Shown one piece after another: positions 41,233-48,852 of a DNA stretch of 52,822 nt. Source of the stretch: Peptococcaceae bacterium. Its GTDB lineage: Bacteria > Bacillota > Dehalobacteriia > UBA4068 > UBA4997. The translations under genes were made by a program, and so were the position numbers. Position 1 is the stretch's first letter. Every line of letters starts with the position of its first letter. The notes beneath the pieces are model-generated. The model saw only the letters and a program-made list of their open reading frames with translations, had not been told where the DNA came from and searched no databases. The DNA is taken from contig JAAWKH010000013.1 in assembly GCA_022797295.1 (NCBI GenBank), positions 1 through 52,822 of the forward strand. The letters are read 5' to 3'.

Positions 41233-42084
41233 TTAATCGCCGAAATAGCAGTTTTGGGCAAATTCCAGCAGCGGCGCTTGGTGGCCGCATTCCGGGCAGG
41301 TGAAATTGCCGAAATAATACGGCAGCAACTCTGGATTTAACTTTTCACTACCGCCCAGCTTAGCCAGCAGGGCCGGCAACCAAACCTGCGGCTGGTCAAA
41401 GGATTGGCCGTCCCAGGGCTCAGTTGGCAGTGTTTCAATAGCCGCTTGAAAATCCGGGTCGTCCAGATAGCTTTCATCATCATAAAAATCACAGTTTGGG
41501 CAGGCCAGGCCGCAGTTGTTATCGTCGGATAATATCAGAATGCTAGCCAACGCGTGGTTGCCGAAAACTCCCAGCAGTCCAACCAGCAAAAACTCTCTGT
41601 CCCATTCGGGCAAAGCGCCTATTTTGTCTGCATTGTTCAAAACGAACTTTTTGGCATATTCCTGCAAGCGCAGAATGGCAGCCTGATAGCTTTCCAGAAT
41701 TTCCGGCGGCATAGCGGTCTCAAATTCCTGGCTGCGTTGGTTGGGAATATCCGTGGCCAGGCAGCAGCCTATTTCCGAGAAAATATTCACCTGCCAAGTG
41801 AAATCATTTTCCGCAATTTTACGGGAAAGCAGCTTCACCATATAGGGCAGCGCCAGATAAATTGCTTCATAAAAGGTCATTTGGTGGCTGAGGTTTTCGC
41901 ATAGGTTGTCAAAAGCTACTTGAAAATCGCTTTTTTCAGCGGTATCCAGCCGGCGCAGGCGGCCAACTTCGGGCGCGTCCTTTTCCGGCCCGGCTAAAAT
42001 AGCAACTTCTTCCCGCACATTGCCATAAGCGCCGCGGTAAACTTCCCAAAGCGGAGAATCCAAAGGCGTTAATGTCATCTTCAT
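41233..42084 (-). CDS. Hypothetical protein with two CxxC pairs
   Basis: I do not recognise this 283-residue soluble protein. The N-terminus (LDSPLWEVYRGAYGNVREEVAIL) leads into a helical, Leu-rich body (about 40-190) that could be HEAT-like. Two CxxC pairs lie near the end: GLACPNCDFYDD at about 200 and FTCPECGHQAPLLEF at about 265. These could bind one zinc ion. GGAGG lies 9 bases before the ATG, and a palindromic promoter region lies upstream, so it is regulated and expressed. It stands alone next to hicAB. The layout is reminiscent of immunity or stress proteins, but that is a guess. Confidence 0.7.
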   Translation of the reverse strand: MKMTLTPLDSPLWEVYRGAYGNVREEVAILAGPEKDAPEVGRLRRLDTAEKSDFQVAFDNLCENLSHQMTFYEAIYLALPYMVKLLSRKIAENDFTWQVNIFSEIGCCLATDIPNQRSQEFETAMPPEILESYQAAILRLQEYAKKFVLNNADKIGALPEWDREFLLVGLLGVFGNHALASILILSDDNNCGLACPNCDFYDDESYLDDPDFQAAIETLPTEPWDGQSFDQPQVWLPALLAKLGGSEKLNPELLPYYFGNFTCPECGHQAPLLEFAQNCYFGD

Positions 42085-42107
42085 AGAGCAAATCCTCCAA
42101 TCTTTTC

Positions 42108-42125
42108 CTACTATTATAATAGTAG
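42108..42125. promoter_or_regulatory. 18-bp palindrome at the promoter of the CxxC gene
   Basis: CTACTATTATAATAGTAG is a perfect palindrome. On the minus strand TTGACA (42143-42148) lies 18 bases from TACTAT (42119-42124) within it, so a dimeric protein bound here would block the promoter of the 41233-42084 gene. Confidence 0.6.
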
Positions 42126-42144
42126 CATATTTTGGCGGGCGGTG

Positions 42145-42711
42145 TCAACGCCAGCAGCGTTCAATTTTGCGCAGCACAGCCGGCGGCGGTGTGTGTATCT
42201 TGTCCGTGTTGGCACAGACAACCTTGCCCATAGGGCGCATGCCGGCGGTTTTGAAAAATTCCTCCATATTATGAAAAGCGCTGCGGCTTTGGTTGAAAAC
42301 CCAACACCAAGGGGCCGGCGTCTGGCAAGCGGTGAGCAGCAGATATTTTTTGCCTTTAAGTCTCGGCTCGGGAAAGGTGGCGGTTGGTTGCATTGCCGTA
42401 CCCAGCAGGCGGTCGAACAGGTTTTTCACCGGGGCAGGCACGTTAGCCCAGTAAACCGGCGCGGCTAAAATAACAATATTCGCCTGGCGTAGTTGTGGCA
42501 CAAGTAGTTGAATATCGTCCTGCTGTACGCAGATTTGACTGGAGTAGCAAGCCTGACAACCGGTGCACCAGCCCAGATTTTGCTCATATAAATTAACCGT
42601 TTGGACGGTGTGGCCGGTGGCCTCCGCGCAATGGACGGCGTGCGCCAGCATTGTGGCCACCACGCCCTTTGGGCGCGGGCTGCCTAAAATAGCCAACACG
42701 TTTTTATTCAT
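42145..42711 (-). CDS. NADPH-dependent FMN reductase / flavodoxin-family protein
   Basis: This 188-residue protein has the flavodoxin-like fold of iron-sulfur flavoproteins. The phosphate-binding loop is LAILGSPRPKGVVATML. The Cys motif CTGCQACYSSQIC follows DLGWC-like LGWC, and AAPVYWANVPAPVKNLFDRLLG is the flavin-contact region. Such enzymes transfer electrons via FMN, often for detoxification. I choose ATG 42711 with GGGGATG upstream; the longer frame to 42759 lacks a site. Confidence 0.85.
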   Translation of the reverse strand: MNKNVLAILGSPRPKGVVATMLAHAVHCAEATGHTVQTVNLYEQNLGWCTGCQACYSSQICVQQDDIQLLVPQLRQANIVILAAPVYWANVPAPVKNLFDRLLGTAMQPTATFPEPRLKGKKYLLLTACQTPAPWCWVFNQSRSAFHNMEEFFKTAGMRPMGKVVCANTDKIHTPPPAVLRKIERCWR

Positions 42712-42875
42712 TTTAACATCCCCTATAATTAATGGTAAAATATGCTTAAATTCTATCATATGATCTAGGTTTTGTCAAAGCGGATATTTTGGCAGAAATT
42801 GTGTTGCTAAAAGAGGAAAACGCATTTTATTACAGAATATTAAACAGTTATATATAAGCTATAATGGGGGAATGA

Positions 42876-44825
42876 ATGATGACAGAAAAGCCTACTTTTT
42901 ATATCACCACGCCGATTTATTATCCCAGCGATAAGCTGCATATCGGCCACGCTTATACTACAGTAGCTGCCGACGCGATGACGCGCTACAAGCGCCAGCG
43001 GGGCTTTGACGCGTATTTTCTGACGGGCACCGATGAGCACGGCCTGAAAATTCAGCAGCGGGCCGCCGAGGCTGGGCAGGAACCGCTGGCTTTTGTGGAT
43101 GGCATTGTGGATGGTATTCAGAAGCTTTGGCAGCTGTTGGATATTGACTACAGCGATTTTATCCGCACCACGGAAAAGCGGCATGAGCAGGTGGTACAGC
43201 GTCTGTTCAAGCAGATTTATGACCAGGGGGATATTTATAAATCCGAGTATTCCGGTTGGTATTGCACGCCCTGTGAAACCTTTTTCACGGAGCATCAGCT
43301 GGCGGAGGGGCACGTTTGCCCGGATTGTGGCCGGCCGGTGCAAATGGCGCAGGAGGAAAGCTACTTCTTCAAAATGAGCAAATATGCCGACCGCTGGCTG
43401 GAGTTTATTGAGGCCAACCCAGATTTTATCCAGCCGGAAAGCCGCCGCAACGAGATGATTAACTTTGTGAAGCAGGGCTTGGAGGATTTGTGCGTTTCCC
43501 GCACCACGTTTGATTGGGGTATTAAGGTGCCGTTTGATGAAAAACACGTGGTTTACGTTTGGTTTGACGCTTTGGTGAACTACATTTCCGCTTTGGGTGT
43601 TGGCTCTGAGGATGAAAGCAAATATCAGAAATATTGGCCGGCGGATGTGCACCTGATGGCTAAGGATATTATTCGTTTTCACGCGATTATCTGGCCGATT
43701 ATTCTGATGGCGGCGGGGCTGCCGTTGCCTAAAAAGGTGGTGGCGCACGGTTGGCTGCTGATGCAGGACGGCAAGATGAGCAAAAGCAAGGGCAATGTGG
43801 TTGACCCGGTGGTGCTGGCGGAGAAATATGGCGTGGACGCTATTCGCTTTTTCCTGCTGCGGGAAATGGCTTACGGTATGGACGCTAATTACAGCGAGGA
43901 AGCTTTGGTGAACTGCATTAACATTGACTTGGCCAACGATTACGGCAATCTGCTTTCCCGCACCACGGCGATGATTGAAAAATTCCTGGGCGGCGTGGTT
44001 GCGCCCGGCAGCGAGGGCACGGATTTTGACGCTGAGCTGTTGGAATTGGCGGCCCAAACCCCGGAGGCTATGGCCAAATATATGGACAAGGTGGATGTTG
44101 CCAACGCTATTGGCGAGGTTTGGAAGCTGGTGGCTAAGGCCAACAAATATATTGACGATACCGCGCCTTGGACGCTTAACAAAAACGGCGAGGTTGAAAA
44201 GCTGAAAACCGTGATGTATAATCTGGCCGAGGTGTTGCGCCAGGTGACGATTTTAATTTCCCCGGTTATGCCCAATGTGGCGGCCAAGGTTTGGCAGCAG
44301 TTGGGCCTGAGCGCGGAGGCGGCTGGCCAAGATTGGACGGCCCTCGGTTGGGGAGGTTTCCCGGCTGGCACTAAAATCTGCCGGGGCGAGGCCTTGTTCC
44401 CTCGGATTGACTGGGAGGCAGCGCAGGCGGCTGCTGCGGCTGAAAATGAAACGACAGAGCCGGAAGCGGAAACAGCAGAGGCGCTTGTTGAGCCTGTTAA
44501 GCCGGAAATCAGCATTGAGGATTTTGAGCGGATTGATTTGCGGGTCTGCCAGGTGATTGCCTGTGAAAAGGTGAAAAAGGCGGACAAGCTTTTGCAGTTG
44601 ACGGTTAAAGTGGGCGCGGAGGAGCGCACTGTGGTCAGCGGTATTGCCAAGTTCTATCAGCCTGATGAGCTGGTGGGCAAGCAGCTGGTTCTGGTGGCCA
44701 ATTTGAAGCCGGCTAAATTGCGCGGTATTGAATCCCGCGGCATGATTTTGGCTGCCGGCGACGGTGAAAATTTGCGAGTTTTGCAAGTGCCGGCGGAAAT
44801 TGGGCCGGGCAATGTGGTTAGATAA
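42876..44825 (+). CDS. metG: Methionyl-tRNA synthetase
   Basis: This 649-residue class I aminoacyl-tRNA synthetase charges tRNA-Met. The HIGH motif is LHIGHAYT and the KMSKS motif is GKMSKSKGNVVDP. Two CxxC pairs at about residues 130-150 form the zinc knuckle. An Ala/Glu-rich linker (about 510-535) leads to a C-terminal EMAP/Trbp111-like tRNA-binding domain (DLRVCQVIACEKVKKADKLL). GGGGGAA precedes two adjacent ATGs, 42876 and 42879; the second has the better spacing. A TATAAT at 42860-42865 may be its -10. Confidence 0.95.
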   Translation: MMTEKPTFYITTPIYYPSDKLHIGHAYTTVAADAMTRYKRQRGFDAYFLTGTDEHGLKIQQRAAEAGQEPLAFVDGIVDGIQKLWQLLDIDYSDFIRTTEKRHEQVVQRLFKQIYDQGDIYKSEYSGWYCTPCETFFTEHQLAEGHVCPDCGRPVQMAQEESYFFKMSKYADRWLEFIEANPDFIQPESRRNEMINFVKQGLEDLCVSRTTFDWGIKVPFDEKHVVYVWFDALVNYISALGVGSEDESKYQKYWPADVHLMAKDIIRFHAIIWPIILMAAGLPLPKKVVAHGWLLMQDGKMSKSKGNVVDPVVLAEKYGVDAIRFFLLREMAYGMDANYSEEALVNCINIDLANDYGNLLSRTTAMIEKFLGGVVAPGSEGTDFDAELLELAAQTPEAMAKYMDKVDVANAIGEVWKLVAKANKYIDDTAPWTLNKNGEVEKLKTVMYNLAEVLRQVTILISPVMPNVAAKVWQQLGLSAEAAGQDWTALGWGGFPAGTKICRGEALFPRIDWEAAQAAAAAENETTEPEAETAEALVEPVKPEISIEDFERIDLRVCQVIACEKVKKADKLLQLTVKVGAEERTVVSGIAKFYQPDELVGKQLVLVANLKPAKLRGIESRGMILAAGDGENLRVLQVPAEIGPGNVVR

Positions 44826-44881
44826 ATAATCTTAGATAAAGATAAATAATAAGGATAAATTGATATTTGGAGGAAAAATTT

Positions 44882-46120
44882 ATGGATAAACAGCAGGTTG
44901 AGGAGTATCTCAAGCGGGATCATCTGGCGGATGTGGAACAAGCGGCGGCGAATTTGCAGGGGGTTTTGTTGCCCACGCCGTTGCGTTACAGCAATTTTTT
45001 CAGCAAAGAATATAATTGTGATGTTTACATTAAACCGGAAAATTTGCAGCTTACCGGTTCGTTTAAAATTCGTGGCGCTTACAACAAAATAAGTCATCTT
45101 TCGCCGGAGGAAAGCGCCAGAGGCATTATTGCAGCTTCTGCCGGCAATCACGCCCAGGGCTGTGCGCTATCTGCCCGGCAAAAGGGCGTTAAGGCGACGA
45201 TTGTTATGCCTAACGTGACGCCGCTTTTGAAGGTGGAGGCCACTAAAAACTTGGGCGCGGATGTGGTAATCAGCGGTGATGTGTTTGACGAGGCTTATGA
45301 AAAGGCGGTGCAGTTGGCGGAGGAGCATGGCTACACCTTTATTCATCCCTTTGAGGATTACGAGGTGATTTGCGGACAGGGCACCATTGCGCTGGAGGCG
45401 TTGGCGGAGCTGCCGGAGGCCGATGAAATTTTGGTGCCGATTGGCGGCGGCGGTTTGGCGGCTGGCATTGCTATGGCGGCCAAAGAGAAGAACCCCCAAA
45501 TCAAGGTGATTGGCCTGGAGCCGGTTGGGGCGATGTCTATGAAGCGTTCCATTGAGCAGGGCCGCCCTGGCACTCTGGAAACTCTAAAAACCTGCGCGGA
45601 GGGCGTGGCAGTGCGCCGCCCTGGCGACCTCACATACTCTCTGTGCGCCCGCTATCTGGACGATATTGTGACGGTAACGGAAAAGGATATTATGGAAGCC
45701 TTTTTGTTGACCCTGGAAAAGGAAAAGCTGGTGGTTGAAACGGCTGGCGTAATCCCGCTGGCCGCCGTGAAAAAACGCGCCCAGCCTGGCAAAAAAATTA
45801 TTTGCCCACTTTCCGGCGGCAACATTGATATGGTAACTATTTCTTCCATTATCAATCAGGGTATGATTAGCCGCGGCCGGATTATGTGCTTCTCGGTGGA
45901 GCTGCCGGATAAGCCATGGCAGTTGGCTAAGGTGGCGCAGTTGCTGGCGGAGCACAACGCCAACGTTATTGAGCTGGAGCATGACCAGTTTAAGGCGATT
46001 GACCGCTATTCCAACAAAGTTGTGCTGGAGGTGACGGTGGAAACCAACGGCCATTTGCACATTCAGGAGGTTTTGGAGGCCTTGCAGGACGAGGGCTTTG
46101 CGGTGAAGCGGATTTACTAG
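44882..46120 (+). CDS. ilvA: Threonine dehydratase with C-terminal ACT domain
   Basis: This PLP enzyme deaminates threonine to 2-ketobutyrate. The PLP lysine is K62 in GSFKIRGAYNKI, the phosphate loop is IPIGGGGLAAGIAMA, and SAGNHAQG is also present. An ACT-type regulatory domain occupies about 325-412 (FSVELPDKPWQLAKVAQLLAEHNANVIELEH). The 412-residue single-ACT layout fits both catabolic (TdcB-like) and short biosynthetic IlvA types. I start at ATG 44882, with GGAGGA 7 bases upstream. It follows metG after 56 bases. Confidence 0.92.
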   Translation: MDKQQVEEYLKRDHLADVEQAAANLQGVLLPTPLRYSNFFSKEYNCDVYIKPENLQLTGSFKIRGAYNKISHLSPEESARGIIAASAGNHAQGCALSARQKGVKATIVMPNVTPLLKVEATKNLGADVVISGDVFDEAYEKAVQLAEEHGYTFIHPFEDYEVICGQGTIALEALAELPEADEILVPIGGGGLAAGIAMAAKEKNPQIKVIGLEPVGAMSMKRSIEQGRPGTLETLKTCAEGVAVRRPGDLTYSLCARYLDDIVTVTEKDIMEAFLLTLEKEKLVVETAGVIPLAAVKKRAQPGKKIICPLSGGNIDMVTISSIINQGMISRGRIMCFSVELPDKPWQLAKVAQLLAEHNANVIELEHDQFKAIDRYSNKVVLEVTVETNGHLHIQEVLEALQDEGFAVKRIY

Positions 46121-46161
46121 AATTTGTTGTTTGTGTGATCTAATGTATAGGAGGCGATTTT

Positions 46162-47490
46162 ATGCGTAAGTTTTGGAGTTGTTTGCTGATTGCGCTGCTG
46201 GCCTTGGCCTTGCTTTGCGGCGGCTGCACTCGTCACAGCCGTCATGCTGATAACACGCTAGGCCGTGAGGATTTGACGGCAGGACTGTTGCCCAATCCAC
46301 CGGCTGGCGGGCAGCCGGCGCCAACGCCGGAGCCTAAACCGGCCGAGCTGGAGGGTGCGGCTAAGGCCGAAACAGCGATAGCCGATTTGGCGGTGCGGAT
46401 GTTGCAGCAGGCAATGCCCGCGCCAACGGCTGAAGCCAAAGAGCCGGAGAACGTTTTGCTATCACCGGTATCGCTGGTTTATGCCTTGGGGATGACTGCC
46501 AACGGCGCTGCTGAGGACACGTTGGCGCAGCTGGAAAAAGCGTTGGGGCTTAATTGTGCGGAGCTTAATGCTTATCTGAAAGGAATGCTTGCCGCTGGGG
46601 CGGAGGATGAGGTTTTGCACCTGGCTAACTCGATTTGGTTTAAGGCGGATCCGGCCTTTGATATTAAGCAGCCGTTTTTGCAGGTGAATAAAGATTGCTA
46701 TGACGCGCAACTTTACTCTGTTCCGTTTAACGCGTCCACCCTAAAACAGATTAACGATTGGGTGAAGCAAAACACTAAAGGCATGATACCGCAGATTTTG
46801 CAGGAGATACCGGCTGACGCGGTGATGTATTTGATTAACGCGGTGGCTTTTGAGGCCAAATGGGAAACCCCATTTAAGCCGCAGCAAATTAGGGACGGCT
46901 TTTTCACCACAGCGGACGGTCAGGAGCGCAAGGTGCAAATGATGTATGGCACGGAGCGCGCTTACCTGGAGGATGAGCAGGCCTGCGGCTTTATCAAATA
47001 CTATGAGGGGCGGAAATACGCCTTTGTGGGCCTGTTGCCGAACGAGGATGTGCCGCTGGCGGATTATGTGGCCGGGCTTTCCGGGGATAAGCTGCTGGCT
47101 TTGCTGGCCAACCAGCGGGCGGTTAAGGTGGAAACGGCTATTCCTGAATTTTCCTGTGATTATAGCTTGCAAATGAATGCGATGTTGCAAGCATTTGGCG
47201 TGCGGGACGCTTTTGACTCTGAGCTGGCTGATTTTTCCGGCATTGGCAATTATGACGGTTATCCGCTTTATATCAGTCAGGTGCTGCAAAAATGCCACAT
47301 TGAGGTGGACGCGCAGGGTACCAAGGCCGCCGCAGTTACGGTGGTGGAAGTGAATGCCACCAGTTCATATGTGCCGCCGGAAGAAGTTAAGTACGTTTAT
47401 CTGGACAGACCTTTTGTTTATCTGTTGCTGGATTGCGAAAGGGGCAATTTGCCGCTGTTTGTTGGTGTTGTGGCGGATATAAATGAATAA
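46162..47490 (+). CDS. Lipoprotein serpin (serine protease inhibitor)
   Basis: This 442-residue protein has a signal peptide ending at the lipobox LCGGC, a Pro-rich linker (about 40-65) and a full serpin fold. NVLLSPVSLVYALGMTANGA is the breach region, INAVAFEAKWETPF is strand 3A, and YLDRPFVYLLLD is near the end. The hinge G386-TKAAAVT is of the inhibitory type. Counting by the serpin consensus puts P1-P1' at T400-S401. It should be anchored outside the cell and trap host or competitor proteases. GGAGG precedes the ATG. It lies behind ilvA and ends at a strong terminator. Confidence 0.9.
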   Translation: MRKFWSCLLIALLALALLCGGCTRHSRHADNTLGREDLTAGLLPNPPAGGQPAPTPEPKPAELEGAAKAETAIADLAVRMLQQAMPAPTAEAKEPENVLLSPVSLVYALGMTANGAAEDTLAQLEKALGLNCAELNAYLKGMLAAGAEDEVLHLANSIWFKADPAFDIKQPFLQVNKDCYDAQLYSVPFNASTLKQINDWVKQNTKGMIPQILQEIPADAVMYLINAVAFEAKWETPFKPQQIRDGFFTTADGQERKVQMMYGTERAYLEDEQACGFIKYYEGRKYAFVGLLPNEDVPLADYVAGLSGDKLLALLANQRAVKVETAIPEFSCDYSLQMNAMLQAFGVRDAFDSELADFSGIGNYDGYPLYISQVLQKCHIEVDAQGTKAAAVTVVEVNATSSYVPPEEVKYVYLDRPFVYLLLDCERGNLPLFVGVVADINE

Positions 47491-47506
47491 GCATTAAGCA
47501 AAAAAT

Positions 47507-47541
47507 GCTGCTCCTGATGTGAAAAGGGGCAGCGTTTTTTT
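47507..47541 (+). terminator. Intrinsic terminator after the serpin gene
   Basis: The stem GCTGCTCC/GGGGCAGC with an 11-base loop is followed by a T7 run. Confidence 0.9.
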
Positions 47542-47549
47542 CGTATAGA

Positions 47550-47581
47550 TTAAGTCGGCGTTTGGAAAAGCGCCGACTTAA
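47550..47581. terminator. Terminator of the toxN-like gene
   Basis: An 11-bp perfect stem (TTAAGTCGGCG/CGCCGACTTAA) lies directly downstream of the toxN-like stop on the minus strand. T-richness after it is modest. Confidence 0.7.
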
Positions 47582-47582
47582 T

Positions 47583-48068
47583 TTACAGTGTATATTTATT
47601 GCACATTTTTTCCAATAGTAAAAAATCATTGCAACGTTTAGTTAAAGGTGTTTCAGAACCTTTGGTTTTTAATTTATATAAGCTTTTAGCATTTGTTTTT
47701 ATTTTATTTTGAATTGATTTAACATATCTGTATTCAGCTAAAAGAAGTTTTTGATAGCTAATATCCTTTTCTTGAGAAAAATCTACGTATTTATATTCTG
47801 TAGCAGGTACAGGAAACATACAATTAAGATTAATAACGGCATAATTTTTTATTTTAATAAAATCAAGTTTTTCTTTCATTTTGTTGTGTTTAATTTTAAA
47901 TGAAGAAAGTGGAGCAAAGTAATCCATATTATTGATATTTAATATTATACCAATATATTTTCTGTCATGTTTTTGCGATGAATTCCTATTATGAAATAGA
48001 TGCGGAGCATAAAAGGACAAAAAATTTATGTAATTAGCTGATATTTGGTAAAATTTAAGGTTGTTCAT
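47583..48068 (-). CDS. toxN: ToxN/AbiQ-family endoribonuclease toxin (type III TA)
   Basis: This 161-residue basic protein matches the ToxN/AbiQ family. Near the start is LKFYQISANYINFL, then RKYIGIILNINNMDYFAPLSSFKIKH, the diagnostic YAVINLNCMFPVP, and a Lys-rich helical end with SYQKLLLAEYRYVK. Such toxins cut RNA at A-rich sites. They are held inactive by the repeated pseudoknots of an adjacent RNA, and several protect against phage. CAGGAGA lies 8 bases before the ATG. The antitoxin RNA region, with terminator, is directly upstream. The gene is very AT-rich compared with its neighbours, consistent with transfer. Confidence 0.88.
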   Translation of the reverse strand: MNNLKFYQISANYINFLSFYAPHLFHNRNSSQKHDRKYIGIILNINNMDYFAPLSSFKIKHNKMKEKLDFIKIKNYAVINLNCMFPVPATEYKYVDFSQEKDISYQKLLLAEYRYVKSIQNKIKTNAKSLYKLKTKGSETPLTKRCNDFLLLEKMCNKYTL

Positions 48069-48085
48069 AATATTATTCTCCTGAT

Positions 48086-48126
48086 ATTAAAAAGAAGCAG
48101 GGACAAACATGGTTTGCCCACTGCTT
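48086..48126 (-). terminator. Intrinsic terminator between toxI and toxN
   Basis: A stem of about 14 bp (AAGCAG...GACAAAC at 48095-48108 with GTTTG...CTGCTT at 48112-48126) is followed on the minus strand by TTCTTTTT. In type III systems a leaky terminator here sets the ratio of antitoxin RNA to toxin mRNA. Confidence 0.85.
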
Positions 48127-48241
48127 TTAGGTTCGCACTTTGAGTGGCGAAACGCTCAGATTTAACTTTCTTGTTTGTTGAGCCAAGAGAAGCTCGCGTA
48201 TAAACTTTCTCATTTAGGGCTGAGATACACCCACTGTTTCT
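48090..48241 (-). ncRNA. toxI: ToxI-like antitoxin RNA with three degenerate repeat units
   Basis: Transcription is predicted to begin at about 48241. Three units each begin AGAAA, at 48241, 48210 and 48171 (spacings 31 and 39 bases). Each contains a short hairpin: CTCA/TGAG, GAGC/GCTC and TGAG/CTCA, with loops of 8, 8 and 10 bases. Each loop can pair with the unit's 5' part: GGG with CCC in unit 1, AGAA with TTCT in unit 2, GAAA with TTTC in unit 3. These are H-type pseudoknots as in ToxI. The units share the design more than the sequence, which is unusual. Neighbouring pairings in units 1 and 2 overlap by a few bases. Confidence 0.68.
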
Positions 48242-48247
48242 AATACT

Positions 48248-48276
48248 ATTATATACAATTTGTAAAATTAAATCAA
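48248..48276 (-). promoter_or_regulatory. Promoter of the toxI-toxN locus
   Basis: On the minus strand TTGATT (48271-48276) and a perfect TATAAT (48248-48253) are separated by 17 bases. This puts the start of the RNA at the first AGAAA. Confidence 0.8.
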
Positions 48277-48294
48277 TAGTTTACGGAAAAAATT

Positions 48295-48657
48295 TCAGTT
48301 CAAAAACCTCTCCGGGGCAATGCCCATGCTAATCTCCATTGCCTGATTTATGCGGTTCATCGTAATGGCGTCCAGGCAGGCCACCTTTTGCTGCAAGCGC
48401 ACCTTATCAATGGTGCGGATTTGCTCGGCCAGCACCACAGAGTCTCGCGTCAGGCCGGATTCCTGTCGGCTGAGGGCCACGTGGGTGGGCAGTTTGGGCT
48501 TTTGCAGGCGCGAGGTTATCGGCAGAACAATGGTGGTGGGGCTGTAATTGTTGCCCACATCGTTCTGCACAACCAGCACCGGGCGCATACCGCCCTGCTC
48601 GGAGCCCTGCACCGGGTTTAATTCTGCAAAATAAATATCGCCTCTTTTTAAGGACAT
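48295..48657 (-). CDS. MazF/PemK-family endoribonuclease toxin
   Basis: This 120-residue protein has the MazF/NdoA pattern: LKRGDIYFAELNPVQGSEQGGMRPVLVVQNDVGN, then TTIVLPITSRL, then RDSVVLAEQIRTIDKVRL. It would cleave mRNA at a short motif, with the catalytic Arg and Thr in the RPVLVV and PIT segments. It ends about 19 bases before the toxIN promoter on the same strand. No MazE-like antitoxin frame is visible upstream in 48658-48852, so the antitoxin is elsewhere or lost. In many Bacillota the gene is the housekeeping ndoA with an adjacent antitoxin. Confidence 0.88.
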   Translation of the reverse strand: MSLKRGDIYFAELNPVQGSEQGGMRPVLVVQNDVGNNYSPTTIVLPITSRLQKPKLPTHVALSRQESGLTRDSVVLAEQIRTIDKVRLQQKVACLDAITMNRINQAMEISMGIAPERFLN

Positions 48658-48852
48658 TTTTTCTCACTCCCTGCAATTTCATTGACAGGGCTGTTGCCTG
48701 TGGTTCGGCCTGAGTATGTAGGCCAGCGGCTTTCGGCCCTGCGTTTGTGATTTGTTTACATTAATAAAATTGCCCAAATGCCCGGTGCTTATACAGGCTG
48801 TGGCAGGAAAAAATGGCGTCAAATTCAGCCAAATTTTTCCAGTTAAAGCAAG

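Noticed and set aside
42840..44057. 405-codon minus-strand frame opposite metG
   Set aside because: Antisense shadow of methionyl-tRNA synthetase, with no ribosome site and low-complexity residues.
48658..48852. Short antitoxin gene for the MazF-like protein
   Set aside because: Frames with a plausible ribosome site were sought on the minus strand; none gives a MazE-like sequence.
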